Shown in pieces: positions 37,127-46,065 of a DNA stretch of 64,000 bases (the first letter of the stretch is position 1; each line of letters opens with the position of its first letter). The DNA comes from Firmicutes bacterium UBA2058 (GTDB lineage Bacteria; Bacillota; Clostridia; Tissierellales; Sedimentibacteraceae): NCBI GenBank assembly GCA_002332905.1, contig DDAM01000062.1, forward strand, positions 131,739 to 195,738. The letters run 5' to 3'. Under the pieces are notes generated by a model. It saw only the letters and a program-made list of their open reading frames with translations, did no database searches and had not been told where the DNA came from. The translations under genes and the position numbers were made by a program.

Positions 37127-37477
37127 TCATTTTCCTTTTTCTTTTGATTTCATATACATTTGTATAATAAAGCCAACTATAAACCCAAGCACTATTATAG
37201 TATTATTAGTAAAAGCTCCAACCATAGTTGGCTCTAAACCCTGCTTAATATGAACTGTATACTCTGCTATTAAGCCAAGTAATGAGGCTATTAAAAATAC
37301 TTGTCCAAAAAGAGTATAATCTAGGAGTATAGCGAGCATAGATACTCCTAATATAGGCATATACATTGTTCTAATAACTGCAAAATCAATATAATTAATA
37401 TAATGAAAAAAGGATATAATAACTGCATATATTAAAAGATATAATAATGCTAGTTTTGATCTGTACTTAACATTCAT
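37127..37477 (-). CDS. Small integral membrane protein, unknown
   Basis: About 116 residues from ATG 37477 behind AGAGG (ATG 37489 is the longer choice). Four hydrophobic segments: LALLYLLIYAVIISFF, VIRTMYMPILGVSMLAILL, FLIASLLGLIAEYTV and NTIIVLGFIVGFIIQMYM. No family recognised. It converges on kdpE with a gap of 2 bp and lies 18 bp downstream of the GNAT gene, so it is probably cotranscribed with that gene. Confidence 0.65.
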   Translation of the reverse strand: MNVKYRSKLALLYLLIYAVIISFFHYINYIDFAVIRTMYMPILGVSMLAILLDYTLFGQVFLIASLLGLIAEYTVHIKQGLEPTMVGAFTNNTIIVLGFIVGFIIQMYMKSKEKGK

Positions 37478-37494
37478 AACCTCTTTCAACCTTT

Positions 37495-38589
37495 CTATAA
37501 GTCAAGTTCGGTTTCACCATCTCCTTGAGTAATATGCCATCTTTCATGTCCCATCAATTCATCAGTTAATATTTTATCACTAAGTGATTTAGCAATCATC
37601 ATATTATTTATTAAGCTTTTTTTGTTTTTTGCAAAGCCATAATTTAATAAAACATCCTTATATTTGCCATATAAACCTGTTCCAACAACTACATATTCAG
37701 CATTTACCTTGTAGCAATAGTTAATTATTGCTTCAGCTAATGAACTTATATACTGCTCATTCTTAGGGTCAGTGAAATTTTCAGCCACAGAAACCATTTT
37801 AGAGTTGTTTGCCAAAGTTTCCCTTAATACCACAAATCCAATTTTTTCTGAACCTGCATTCACAAGAAGTGTTTTATACTTAACATCTGGTCTTTTGTTA
37901 TATCTATAATTTAAATATTTATAATCTCTAACTATTAAAACATTGTATCTATCCTTGAATTTATCCCAATACTCTGTTATTTCTTCTGGTACATAATCCA
38001 ATTCTTTAACAGTAGCATTTAGTTTTTTTAGTACATTTTTAGGTGCAAGTCTTAATTTATCAAAGCCTTTGTATAGTCCATTTGATAAGCTTGCTAAAAA
38101 TCCTACCTTGATTTTGTCCTTCATTTTATGAGTGATATTTATTGGCCTAATATAAACTTCTTTTTCGTATAATGTAGGCCATCCAAACTTTTCATAGGCT
38201 GGGTAAGAATTTTTATTGGCAAGACCAATAATAACATCAACCCCATTATTTCTTCCACATTCAACAGAGTTATCAGTCATAGTTCTAAATATACCTTGTC
38301 TTTTAAAATCAGGATGTGTCATAGATTTAACCGAGTGTGCACCAATTACTACTTTGCCATTTACATATAACTCAAATGGAATAAGCCCATCCGCACCGAT
38401 AATCTTATCCCCTTCCTTTAACACGTACATAAGGTTTTGACCATTTGGATTGTATGGATTTTCATCAAACATCCATTTGTGCATGCCTAAATCCTGATTT
38501 GTTCTTTCACCAAAAGATAATATGCAAAGCTCTTCAAAGCTTTCAAAATCTTCATCTAAATTTATATTACAAATTCTTCTTTCGCTCAT
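37495..38589 (-). CDS. GNAT family N-acetyltransferase
   Basis: About 364 residues from ATG 38589 behind GGTGGAGG. The GNAT core is in the first 150 residues: KIIGADGLIPFELYVNGKVV, then AHSVKSMTHPDFKRQGIFRT (acetyl-CoA P-loop RQGIFR) and NKNSYPAYEKFGW. A second domain of about 200 residues, SCP2- or GNAT-like, follows. Substrate unknown. Confidence 0.8.
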   Translation of the reverse strand: MSERRICNINLDEDFESFEELCILSFGERTNQDLGMHKWMFDENPYNPNGQNLMYVLKEGDKIIGADGLIPFELYVNGKVVIGAHSVKSMTHPDFKRQGIFRTMTDNSVECGRNNGVDVIIGLANKNSYPAYEKFGWPTLYEKEVYIRPINITHKMKDKIKVGFLASLSNGLYKGFDKLRLAPKNVLKKLNATVKELDYVPEEITEYWDKFKDRYNVLIVRDYKYLNYRYNKRPDVKYKTLLVNAGSEKIGFVVLRETLANNSKMVSVAENFTDPKNEQYISSLAEAIINYCYKVNAEYVVVGTGLYGKYKDVLLNYGFAKNKKSLINNMMIAKSLSDKILTDELMGHERWHITQGDGETELDL

Positions 38590-38900
38590 ATGTATCCTCC
38601 ACCGCAATTAAATTTGTTTACATCTATGTCTTCTATTAAATAAATTGTTATAAAAAGTATACAATATATGATAACCAAAATAAACAAAAATATCGATAAT
38701 TTTTATCAATGTTTGCATATTTTTACAGAAAGAAATTTTTAGTCATTTTTAATTGACTTTATAGTTAATTTAGATTAAAATTTTAGTATTAAATTTTTAT
38801 AGATTATATTTTAAGTTATATATATAATACTAATCTCAATTTAAAACCTTTTATAATTAAGATAAGTATAAATAACAAAATCAAAGGAGAAATATACAAG

Positions 38901-40433
38901 ATGGTAATTATAGTCGACTTCGGTGCTCAATACAGTCAACTAATAGCTCGTAGAGTTAGAGAAGCCAACATTTATTGTGAAATTGTACCTTATACTTACA
39001 CAATAGATCAAATAAAGGCAAAAAATCCAACAGGAATAATTCTTTCTGGCGGTCCAGCAAGCGTATATGAAGATAACGCACCTTCTATAAATAAAGAAAT
39101 ATTTGAAATAGGTGTTCCAATTCTTGGAATATGTTATGGTGGTCAATTAATAGCTCAGTCTTTTGGTGGAAAAGTAACAAAGGCTAATAACAGAGAGTAT
39201 GGACGCATTAAACTTCAAACAGCTGAAAATACTGGTTTATTTAAGGATATACAACAAGATTCATTAGCATGGATGAGCCATACAGATTATATAGAACAAA
39301 AACCTGAAGGATTTAGAATTACAGCATATTCTGATACTTGCCCTATATGTGCAATGCAAAATGATGAAAAGCAAATCTATGCAGTACAATTCCACCCAGA
39401 GGTTGAACATTCTGAAAAAGGAAAAGAAATAATCCAAAACTTCTTAATAAATGTATGTAAATTAAAAGCAGATTGGAACATGGGTAACTTTGCCCTTGAA
39501 TCAATAGAAAACATAAAAAAACAAGTTGGAGACAAAAAAGCTTTATGTGCATTATCAGGCGGAGTTGATTCATCAGTAGCCGCAGTATTAGTTCACAAGG
39601 CTATAGGTAAAAACCTAGTATGCGTATTTGTTGACCACGGGCTACTTAGAAAAGACGAAGGCGACCAAGTTGAAAAAATATTTAAAGAACAATTTGATAT
39701 GAACCTAATCAGAGTAAATGCTGGCGAAAGATTTTTAGGAAAATTAGCTGGTGTAACAGACCCTGAAACAAAGAGAAAAATCATTGGTGAAGAGTTTATC
39801 AGAGTTTTTGAAGAAGAAAAACAAAAACTTAAAGATGAGTTTGGTCATATAGATTACTTAGTTCAAGGAACAATTTATCCAGACGTAGTAGAAAGCGGTA
39901 CAGCAACAGCTGCAACAATAAAATCACACCACAACGTTGGTGGACTTCCAGAGGATGTTGACTTTGAATTATTAGAGCCATTAAGACAATTATTCAAAGA
40001 CGAAGTTCGTCAAGTAGGTAGAGAGGTTGGAATACCTGAAGAATTAGTTGAAAGACAACCATTCCCAGGTCCAGGACTTGCAATTAGATGCTTAGGTGAA
40101 ATCACAGAAGATAAGCTTCACATCATAAGAGAAGCAGACTTCATATTCAGAGATGAAATCAAAAAAGCAGGACTACACAAAAGCATATGGCAATACTTCG
40201 CTTGCCTACCAAACGTAAGAAGCGTTGGAGTTATGGGAGACTACAGAACATACTCTCACACTGTAGCACTAAGAGCAGTAAACTCATCTGACGGAATGAC
40301 TTCAGACTGGGCACGAATACCATATGAAGTATTAGAAAAAGTATCAAATAGAATAGTAAATGAAGTGGATAATGTAAATAGAATAGTTTATGATATAACT
40401 TCAAAGCCACCTTCAACTATTGAGTGGGAATAA
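38901..40433 (+). CDS. guaA: GMP synthase (glutamine-hydrolysing)
   Basis: This 510-residue enzyme converts XMP to GMP. The N-terminal GATase has ILSGGPASVY, nucleophile ILGICYGGQLIA and the His-Glu pair in VQFHPEVEHSE. The ATP-PPase P-loop is ALSGGVDSSVAAVL (near 220). The dimerisation domain ends YDITSKPPSTIEWE. The start is ATG 38901 behind AAAGGAG. The last codons, GAGTGGGAATAA, form the attachment core used by the mobile element. The frame is intact after insertion. Confidence 0.97.
   Translation: MVIIVDFGAQYSQLIARRVREANIYCEIVPYTYTIDQIKAKNPTGIILSGGPASVYEDNAPSINKEIFEIGVPILGICYGGQLIAQSFGGKVTKANNREYGRIKLQTAENTGLFKDIQQDSLAWMSHTDYIEQKPEGFRITAYSDTCPICAMQNDEKQIYAVQFHPEVEHSEKGKEIIQNFLINVCKLKADWNMGNFALESIENIKKQVGDKKALCALSGGVDSSVAAVLVHKAIGKNLVCVFVDHGLLRKDEGDQVEKIFKEQFDMNLIRVNAGERFLGKLAGVTDPETKRKIIGEEFIRVFEEEKQKLKDEFGHIDYLVQGTIYPDVVESGTATAATIKSHHNVGGLPEDVDFELLEPLRQLFKDEVRQVGREVGIPEELVERQPFPGPGLAIRCLGEITEDKLHIIREADFIFRDEIKKAGLHKSIWQYFACLPNVRSVGVMGDYRTYSHTVALRAVNSSDGMTSDWARIPYEVLEKVSNRIVNEVDNVNRIVYDITSKPPSTIEWE
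40422..40432 (+). other. attL core in guaA 3' end
   Basis: GAGTGGGAATA spans the last sense codons and stop of guaA, the same sequence used by guaA-targeting Tn916-like and other integrases. The arm-like direct repeat TTGATACTAT-TTTGATACT follows at 40491-40509. Confidence 0.75.
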
Positions 40434-40440
40434 GACTTTA

Positions 40441-40495
40441 CAGCCATATAATATTGATAATTCAATGATTATATGGCTTTTGTTTTTCTTTTGAT
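40441..40495 (+). terminator. Terminator after guaA
   Basis: AGCCATATAAT and ATTATATGGCT form an 11-bp stem enclosing about 16 nt, followed by TTTTGTTTTTCTTTT. It lies just inside the element end, so the element brings its own guaA terminator or replaces the native one. Confidence 0.8.
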
Positions 40496-40509
40496 ACTAT
40501 TTTGATACT
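40491..40509 (+). repeat. Integrase arm-type repeat, left end
   Basis: TTGATACTAT-TTTGATACT, two direct copies of TTGATACT. The same pair occurs at 57256-57274 and 58576-58594, each about 60-105 bp from a GAGTGG core. Arm-type integrase binding is inferred. Confidence 0.6.
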
Positions 40510-40524
40510 GTTATTAAAAACATA

Positions 40525-41421
40525 TTAAAAACTAAATATACTTAATAGCTGTTCTATAGCTTCATCAGCACTTAACTTTTGCCTTTTTTCTTCACGCTCC
40601 ATCTGCAAAACACTCCACTCAACTTCACTTGTACCTGTATGCCTAAATTCATTTAATCCTACATGGCGCATTGGTATATAAGACCTATAATCTTCTGTAG
40701 CCTTAACAAATTTTGTATCTTTTCTTAAATTTCTAAGTCCCCTTTCTTTTAATTGTCTTACTCTTTCTCTTCCTATTCCAGTATCATTCCCAACACTTTC
40801 GAGAGTTCTATTTTTATAATACAATTCTCTTAATATATGTTCTTCTCTAGTTGATAATTTAGAAAGGGCACTATTCACTATACGCTTTAAATCTTCACGT
40901 TCAACAATATCATCAAAATCCTCTATGCTTTCATCAGGAATAATATCACCTAATTCAGTATTATCTTCTTCCCCTATAAATGTATTAAGTGATACTATTG
41001 AAGCTGTCGCACATTGTTTTATATAATTAAGTCCTTTGATACCTACTTTTAATACTTTGCACATATAATCATCAGCAGGATAACAATCATACTTTTGATG
41101 ATAGTCATTTTTTATTTTTTTATATCTATATACATAATAATTCATGTGTGCGGTAAAGTTACCACTATCGCGAATAGAATTTAATATATAAAATTTTAAG
41201 TTTGTAATAAATGAACACCCAAACTCTGATTTAAAATCTAATACAGCATTGTATAACCCTAGATATGCTTGTTGCATGAGATCATCTAAATCATTAATAT
41301 CATTAGTCCTGTTATGAACTATTTTATAAATAAATCCCCTATTTCGCTTATATAGCATCTCCATATTTTCTGATACATTCTCGCCATTTTGTATTAACTT
41401 TACTAATTCTTCATTAGTCAT
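40525..41421 (-). CDS. Sigma-70-like transcription factor of the element
   Basis: This 298-residue protein has a region 2-like DLDDLMQQAYLGLYNAVLDF near residue 45 and a region 4 HTH LESVGNDTGIGRERVRQLKE near residue 215. A C-terminal tail of about 60 residues follows. It is the last gene before attL, transcribed toward guaA. A late-gene activator or alternative sigma factor role is inferred. An element with promoter and terminator lies directly upstream (41446-41575). Confidence 0.75.
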   Translation of the reverse strand: MTNEELVKLIQNGENVSENMEMLYKRNRGFIYKIVHNRTNDINDLDDLMQQAYLGLYNAVLDFKSEFGCSFITNLKFYILNSIRDSGNFTAHMNYYVYRYKKIKNDYHQKYDCYPADDYMCKVLKVGIKGLNYIKQCATASIVSLNTFIGEEDNTELGDIIPDESIEDFDDIVEREDLKRIVNSALSKLSTREEHILRELYYKNRTLESVGNDTGIGRERVRQLKERGLRNLRKDTKFVKATEDYRSYIPMRHVGLNEFRHTGTSEVEWSVLQMEREEKRQKLSADEAIEQLLSIFSF

Positions 41422-41445
41422 TTAATATACACTCCTTTTACACAA

Positions 41446-41563
41446 TAAAAAAGACGTGATAACAATTTCTGATTAAATCAGTCATTGTTCCCACGTCTTA
41501 TAATTGACTTCCAGTTAATAAATTTATAAAAATTATAACTAGGGTACTATCTTATATATTCTT
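41446..41563 (-). ncRNA. Structured leader/small RNA, copy 1
   Basis: On the minus strand TTGAAA (41598-41593), 17 bp and TATAAT (41575-41570) form a promoter. The RNA of about 110 nt contains TAGTACCC, TGGAAGTCAATTATAAGA and the stem AGACGTG...CACGTCT with TTTTTT. A second copy at 46066-46175 shares these blocks. It precedes the sigma-like gene and could be an attenuating leader or a free small RNA. No known family recognised. Confidence 0.6.
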
Positions 41564-41604
41564 TTATCAATTATAACATATATATATTATAATTTCAATT
41601 ATAT

Positions 41605-42117
41605 TCAGTGGGGAGAATCCGCGGAAGAAAAGTAGACACGTGGTATCCAGAATGTCATTAAAAACTTTTTCGATACCCCTACCCTATTTAAACTCACTTT
41701 CCCACTTTTTAACAATTCAAATAATAATTTCTGTGTTCCTTGCTTATCTTTCTTATATAGCTTATGTATCATGCCATGGGTACTAGATGTCATAGGAATA
41801 AGATTGCTTATATCTATCCTCTTGCTCCAATCATCCTTTAACTCTACGATATGATGCACTGCATCTACATATACAATCTTCTTGTTAATGTAATACTCAT
41901 ATAGGTCTAGTCCTTTGTAGTTGCGTAATACTTCTGTCCTTGTTCTTTCCCATTCGTCGGAGTTATAAAAGGATGTTGTTTCTTTGTCTCTGATATTCTT
42001 ATCGTAATGTTTATATCTTTGCGCTTTGTTTTGCTCGCGTTTAATATTACATTCATCACAGCATTGTTTGCTATAGTCTATTATCTTCCCGCATGTACAT
42101 GTTTTCTTTAATGCCAT
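41605..42117 (-). CDS. Phage-type HNH endonuclease
   Basis: This 170-residue protein has two CxxC pairs near the N-terminus (CTCGKIIDYSKQCCDEC). The HNH core follows: DAVHHIVELKDDWSKRIDIS, with a Leu-Ile-Pro-Met and HGMIHKLY end. Such nucleases sit beside terminase genes in phages and help packaging; no terminase is present here. It ends with FWIPRVYFSSADSPH. The same WIPRVY-coding sequence recurs in a scrap at 45590-45670. Confidence 0.85.
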   Translation of the reverse strand: MALKKTCTCGKIIDYSKQCCDECNIKREQNKAQRYKHYDKNIRDKETTSFYNSDEWERTRTEVLRNYKGLDLYEYYINKKIVYVDAVHHIVELKDDWSKRIDISNLIPMTSSTHGMIHKLYKKDKQGTQKLLFELLKSGKVSLNRVGVSKKFLMTFWIPRVYFSSADSPH

Positions 42118-42243
42118 ATCAACTCCAATTTAAAAAACGCCTAGTTTCATAAGTGCTATTCTTTATTCTAAATACATATTTATTATATTTGTTTGTACTA
42201 CACAGTACGTTACACTAAATTATCTATTGATATTTTAATGAAG

Positions 42244-42423
42244 TTACTTTCCATACCTATTCTGTTTAAAACATTCCTCTACACCCTCATACTTATCATG
42301 AGTAACTGAATCAGTCTCACAATCATCTTTATTTTTACATTCGCATCCGTCTTTTAGACATATACAATCTATCTTGTTACCTTTCCATTTCATATATACA
42401 TTTACTTTTGTTATTCCTTTCAA
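42244..42423 (-). CDS. Small cysteine-rich phage-type protein
   Basis: This 59-residue protein starts at TTG 42423 behind AAGGTGAG and has six Cys: DCICLKDGCECKNKDDCETD and a final EECFKQ. The pairs could bind zinc. Small proteins of this kind are frequent in clostridial prophages. Function unknown. Confidence 0.55.
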   Translation of the reverse strand: MKGITKVNVYMKWKGNKIDCICLKDGCECKNKDDCETDSVTHDKYEGVEECFKQNRYGK

Positions 42424-42454
42424 TTACTCACCTTCTTTGCATTAAAAAAGAACC

Positions 42455-42829
42455 CTATATAGAGTTCTGATTATTATTATTGTTATTATTATCAAGTAAA
42501 AATGTAAATCCTGTATATAACCACTCTATAGCAATAACGCTTAAGTAAACCAACCCATTTTTATGTACATCGTACTTGCTATTTGCTCTATCTATATCTA
42601 TTGCTGCATTCATATACATATAATTAATGTTAGCCTTATCAAATGCACCAACATGTTCTATCATAGGCAAATCATATTTACCGCTAATATAATTGTAAAT
42701 ATTGTTATCTTCACACTCCGAAATAATTCTATGAATGTCCTCTTTATGTCCTTTATCTAATAATCGTTGAATTTCCCATAAGAACCAATAAATATCTTTT
42801 TCTATTGCAATATCTTTAGCTTTTTCCAT
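42455..42829 (-). CDS. Unknown element protein (124 residues)
   Basis: From ATG 42829 behind TTGGAGTGG. Mostly helical: YWFLWEIQRLLDKGHKEDIH near the N-terminus, a central ANINYMYMNAAIDIDRANSK and a C-terminal aromatic helix ending in a short Asn run (NNNNNNNN). No family recognised. Expressed in the left, late part of the element. Confidence 0.55.
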   Translation of the reverse strand: MEKAKDIAIEKDIYWFLWEIQRLLDKGHKEDIHRIISECEDNNIYNYISGKYDLPMIEHVGAFDKANINYMYMNAAIDIDRANSKYDVHKNGLVYLSVIAIEWLYTGFTFLLDNNNNNNNQNSI

Positions 42830-43022
42830 TATAACCACTCCAATACTTTTCTTTTTATACTACCATAATTTAACAAAATAGTAAATATAAAGACATGAGA
42901 AAATATAATAAAAAGGACCCTTTTAGAGTTCTTTTGTTTATATATTAGTCATCTTCATTTATCGTTTCTTGAATATGATAATTAAGATAAAAAGCAGTGT
43001 TAGGATTCTTTTTACTTATTAT

Positions 43023-43475
43023 TTATTTAAAATAATTCTTATTACTTTCAATTTCGTCTAATATAACTCTTACGTAATCACCCTGCTTACTAACAAAATT
43101 AAACTTTTTTATTTTTTGTAAACCAATAATGACAAATGCCATAACAAGAAAAATATAAACTGCCATTGTAATTGTTATAAGCATATCTAAGTTGTTAATA
43201 TTGGTATTTGCTTTATTATTAAGTGGTATTAATATGCTAATAGTTGTAATTAACATAGTAACAACCGAGATAACTAATGCACATAGCGATATCATAATAT
43301 TTCTAAATTCATTTATATTTGATTTTCTTGATTCAGCTTTAATTTTTAAAAATGTATCATAATCTCTATTAACGTGTATTTCAAGAATTTTTCTTGCACA
43401 TACTATCTCACTTTTTCTGCAGCCATTCGCACATTTTTCAAGTTTATAACAAATATTTTCAAATTCATTCATCAT
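43023..43475 (-). CDS. Two-helix membrane protein of the element
   Basis: This roughly 150-residue protein has a soluble N-terminal part with CANGCRKSEIVCARKILEIH, then two membrane segments (IMISLCALVISVVTMLITTI and ITITMAVYIFLVMAFVII) and a short tail. A decayed copy lies at 58180-58420, outside this element's right core. The topology resembles small SLATT-type membrane proteins, but this is not certain. Confidence 0.55.
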   Translation of the reverse strand: MMNEFENICYKLEKCANGCRKSEIVCARKILEIHVNRDYDTFLKIKAESRKSNINEFRNIMISLCALVISVVTMLITTISILIPLNNKANTNINNLDMLITITMAVYIFLVMAFVIIGLQKIKKFNFVSKQGDYVRVILDEIESNKNYFK

Positions 43476-43693
43476 AAGCACTATTCCTCTTCAAATTATT
43501 TTAGTAAACTTAGTATACCAAGGAAATCATTTCCATACAACAATAATTTACATAAAAAGACACCCGTCTCTGGATGTTTAATTAAACACAGTTAGCATTT
43601 GTTAGTATTTGTTTTACTATAAGCCATGGCTTAATAGTTAATGTATATATAATAATTAATATACAAATACTAATTATAACAAAATTTAATAAG

Positions 43694-44085
43694 GTGATTA
43701 CTTTCAATTACATATCTCATATTGTAACTGCTTTATTATTAGCTTATGGCTTAGATTATTTAATTTTAGATTTTAATTTAATTGAAATGGTATTGTTTTA
43801 TTTGTTTGTTACTCTTGGAAGCATACTTCCTTATGCAGAATTACCAGATAGTTTTATTGGAAGAAGAATCAGACCAATTAGTGATATGATTTACAATGCT
43901 TTTGGCCATAGGACTATAACACATTTAACTATTATATTCTTTGTATTTGATTTTTAACTGATTTAAATATTATTTCTGGTAGTCTTAATAATAGGGATAT
44001 TTGCTTATGTATTTGGTGACATGATAGATGGAAAGGTTCCTGTTGTATTTTCCGTTGAGTAAGAAAAAGATAGGATTAGGAGCTG
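43694..44085 (+). pseudogene. YdjM-type membrane metal-dependent hydrolase, broken
   Basis: The first 87 codons read the family pattern LGSILPYAELPDSFIGRRIR then PISDMIYNAFGHRTITHLTI. The frame then stops at 43957, and other frames continue with GIFAYVFGDMIDGKVPVVF, then KKKIGLGAVY. At least one frameshift and one further stop break it. Intact members have about 150-200 residues. It is the only plus-strand gene in the left half of the element. Confidence 0.65.
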
Positions 44086-44140
44086 TTTATGGCACAAAAA
44101 AACAAGCACCTGAAAAGGTGCTTATAAGTTAATCTTTTCT

Positions 44141-44395
44141 TTATAAATGCACATTTATTATTCTTATAACGTTTATATGTCTTGTATATCCATTTAATTC
44201 AAATGTATTTGTATATATTTTTGCATTAAATTTGTATGTTTGTCCTAATTTCAACGATACATTGCTTTCAATTAAAGATTTAGTCAAGCAGCATCTTAAT
44301 GTTGTACCATTTTCTAAAAATACATGATAATATACTTTTTTTGAATTTGGTAATGTTTCAATGTTTATTATTTCACCTGTAAATTCTATATTCAT
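44141..44395 (-). CDS. Small protein downstream of the capsid gene
   Basis: This 84-residue, beta-rich protein has repeated strands: EFTGEIINIETLPNSKKVYY, then FLENGTTLRCCLTKSL and LGQTYKFNAKIYTNTFELNG. An OB-like fold is possible. It lies 19 bp after the capsid gene and is likely cotranscribed. It might be a capsid partner; no family recognised. Confidence 0.55.
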   Translation of the reverse strand: MNIEFTGEIINIETLPNSKKVYYHVFLENGTTLRCCLTKSLIESNVSLKLGQTYKFNAKIYTNTFELNGYTRHINVIRIINVHL

Positions 44396-44414
44396 TTCTT
44401 AGCTCCTCTGCGTA

Positions 44415-45446
44415 CTATTTTATCAAAACAAGTTTTATAACTGCATCTGTATCTACTTCTTCAACGTCTAATTTCTCAACTAGCTTAATTAATACATCAT
44501 CTTCATAAAAGCCTATATTTTTATTAATATCTATAAGCATTTTTCCTCTATCAAATAATACAACCGCTTCATTTAGAGAACCTATCACTATTGATATTTT
44601 GCCTTCCTCATTCTTGAATAAATTATCTGGTAATATCATGACTGGGTACAATCCAAATAATAACTTATCTTTTGTATTTTCACTGCTTGATTCAAATAAT
44701 TTAATTAAATTACCTTCTGTGTCTTTTAAATTTGATAAATATTCATAACCAGCATAATTTATTAAAACTGTTGCATTATTTTTATATTGGTCTGCTAAAT
44801 TTGTTAATATGTCATTTTCTAAAGTGTCAATATTAGCAACTTCAATCTTTGTTTCTAAAGTCATTTCGTTTATTTTGTCAACAATCATTTGATTTCTTGT
44901 TGCTCTTGATTTTTTAGCACACCATTTCTTTAACCATTCTTTAAATACTTTTTCTGAATCACTAACTAATTCTAAAGTAGCTTTTAAAATACCAGCTTTC
45001 TTTTTTGTTTTAAACTTAACGCCTTTTACTTTTGATTGATCCACATAAGGGATATCTTGAAATTGTTCTACAGTTTCTAAAGGGGTAATGTCAGCCGATA
45101 AATCGTATACTCTTTGTCCTTCCATTGATTCAACTGGTTCAACCTTTACCAATATTTCTAAACTTAAGCCTTCTTTTCTTAAGCTCTCTACATTGTTTTT
45201 CATATCATGTGGCAATAAATAACCATTGTCTTCATCAAGTCCAAATCGAATGCTATTGTATACAGTATCCTCTTCAGGAGTAGTAGCTACTGTTTTAATT
45301 CCAATAGATGATTTTAATGCTTTAACGAACATATTTTCATCAATATTACTCAAGATTTCTTCGTTTAATACTTGTTTTTCTTCTTTATTTTTTGTGTTAT
45401 TTGCTCTTTTTACTAAGCTTAAAATTTCTAATATTTTTGTATTCAT
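44415..45446 (-). CDS. HK97-type major capsid protein (single structural gene)
   Basis: This 343-residue protein has a helical N-terminal delta-like region (about residues 1-60), then DEDNGYLLPHDMKNNVESLR near 75. FQDIPYVDQSKVKGVKFKTK and KKAGILKATLELVSDSEKVF then WLKKWCAKKSRATRNQMIVD follow. Later come VLINYAGYEYLSNLKDTEG and GLYPVMILPDNLF. These follow the order of HK97-fold capsid proteins. It starts at ATG 45446 behind AGGAG. No portal, protease or tail gene accompanies it. It may build satellite capsids or alter helper capsids. Confidence 0.75.
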   Translation of the reverse strand: MNTKILEILSLVKRANNTKNKEEKQVLNEEILSNIDENMFVKALKSSIGIKTVATTPEEDTVYNSIRFGLDEDNGYLLPHDMKNNVESLRKEGLSLEILVKVEPVESMEGQRVYDLSADITPLETVEQFQDIPYVDQSKVKGVKFKTKKKAGILKATLELVSDSEKVFKEWLKKWCAKKSRATRNQMIVDKINEMTLETKIEVANIDTLENDILTNLADQYKNNATVLINYAGYEYLSNLKDTEGNLIKLFESSSENTKDKLLFGLYPVMILPDNLFKNEEGKISIVIGSLNEAVVLFDRGKMLIDINKNIGFYEDDVLIKLVEKLDVEEVDTDAVIKLVLIK

Positions 45447-45589
45447 AAGTTTTCTCCTATTATTTTAATTAGTTTTTTATTGATACTTCAATGTTTTTTA
45501 ATTAGTATGGTAAATGGTATAAACGAATTTTCATTTATTTTGATATTATTATATTTTATATCTTCATTGAAAAGCTGTTCTGGGAATTT

Positions 45590-45672
45590 TTTTAGAGCGA
45601 GGGTAGACACGTGGTATCCACAGATAACTTCTAAACAATTTTACCCGCCCCTGGGGTCACACACTACCCCTA
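45590..45672 (-). pseudogene. C-terminal scrap of a second HNH endonuclease
   Basis: On the minus strand the frame VKLFRSYLWIPRVYPRSKKI runs to a stop near 45538-45600, with a stop codon just before it. TGGATACCACGTGTCTAC is shared exactly with the intact HNH gene's 3' part at 41631-41648. Remnant of a gene between the cold-shock gene and the capsid gene, the place where phages carry hnh-terminase. Confidence 0.6.
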
Positions 45673-45701
45673 TTTAAATTTATTTTCCGATCTTATCGTC
45701 T

Positions 45702-45920
45702 TTATATAGCTGCAATTTCAATTGCTTTTTTTCTTCCGTCTTTTGTTTCTACTTTCGTATAGTTAACAGTCATTCCCACTCGCAGCTCATCAAAGCTAGG
45801 AACAACACAACCTGATAAGTGAAAAAATACATCTTCATTGTTATCTGAATCTGTTATAAAGCCATATCCCTTATTTAATGTTCTTTTAATTTTCCCTGTT
45901 TTTACTATTTGTGTACTCAT
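45702..45920 (-). CDS. Cold-shock domain protein
   Basis: This 72-residue CSD protein has RNP1 NKGYGFITDSDNNEDVFFH, covering both RNP1 (KGYGFI) and RNP2 (VFFH), and ends GRKKAIEIAAI. Single-stranded nucleic-acid binding. It starts at ATG 45920 behind AAGGAGAC. Downstream of structured RNA copy 2, so possibly controlled by it. Confidence 0.9.
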   Translation of the reverse strand: MSTQIVKTGKIKRTLNKGYGFITDSDNNEDVFFHLSGCVVPSFDELRVGMTVNYTKVETKDGRKKAIEIAAI

Positions 45921-45974
45921 ATTGTCTCCTTATATTTTTTATTTTTATTATCATTGATTTGCTTTTCTATTTAA

Positions 45975-46037
45975 TTACTCATGTATATAATTAGGACTTC
46001 TATTTCTTAATATTTTAATCTTATTTAATTTCATCAT
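45975..46037 (-). CDS. Possible 20-residue leader peptide
   Basis: ATG 46037 starts MMKLNKIKILRNRSPNYIHE, then TAA. AAGGAAAA lies upstream. It sits between the terminator of structured RNA copy 2 and the cold-shock gene. It may be a real small peptide or chance. Confidence 0.3.
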   Translation of the reverse strand: MMKLNKIKILRNRSPNYIHE

Positions 46038-46065
46038 ATTTTTTCCTTTGCTTATATTTTTTTAA

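Noticed and set aside
42118..42243. Possible gene in the gap after the HNH gene
   Set aside because: No frame with start and SD on either strand.
41631..45625. Shared 18-bp TGGATACCACGTGTCTAC as an attachment or packaging site
   Set aside because: It is read in the same frame of HNH-type coding sequence (WIPRVY) in both places, so common coding origin explains it better.
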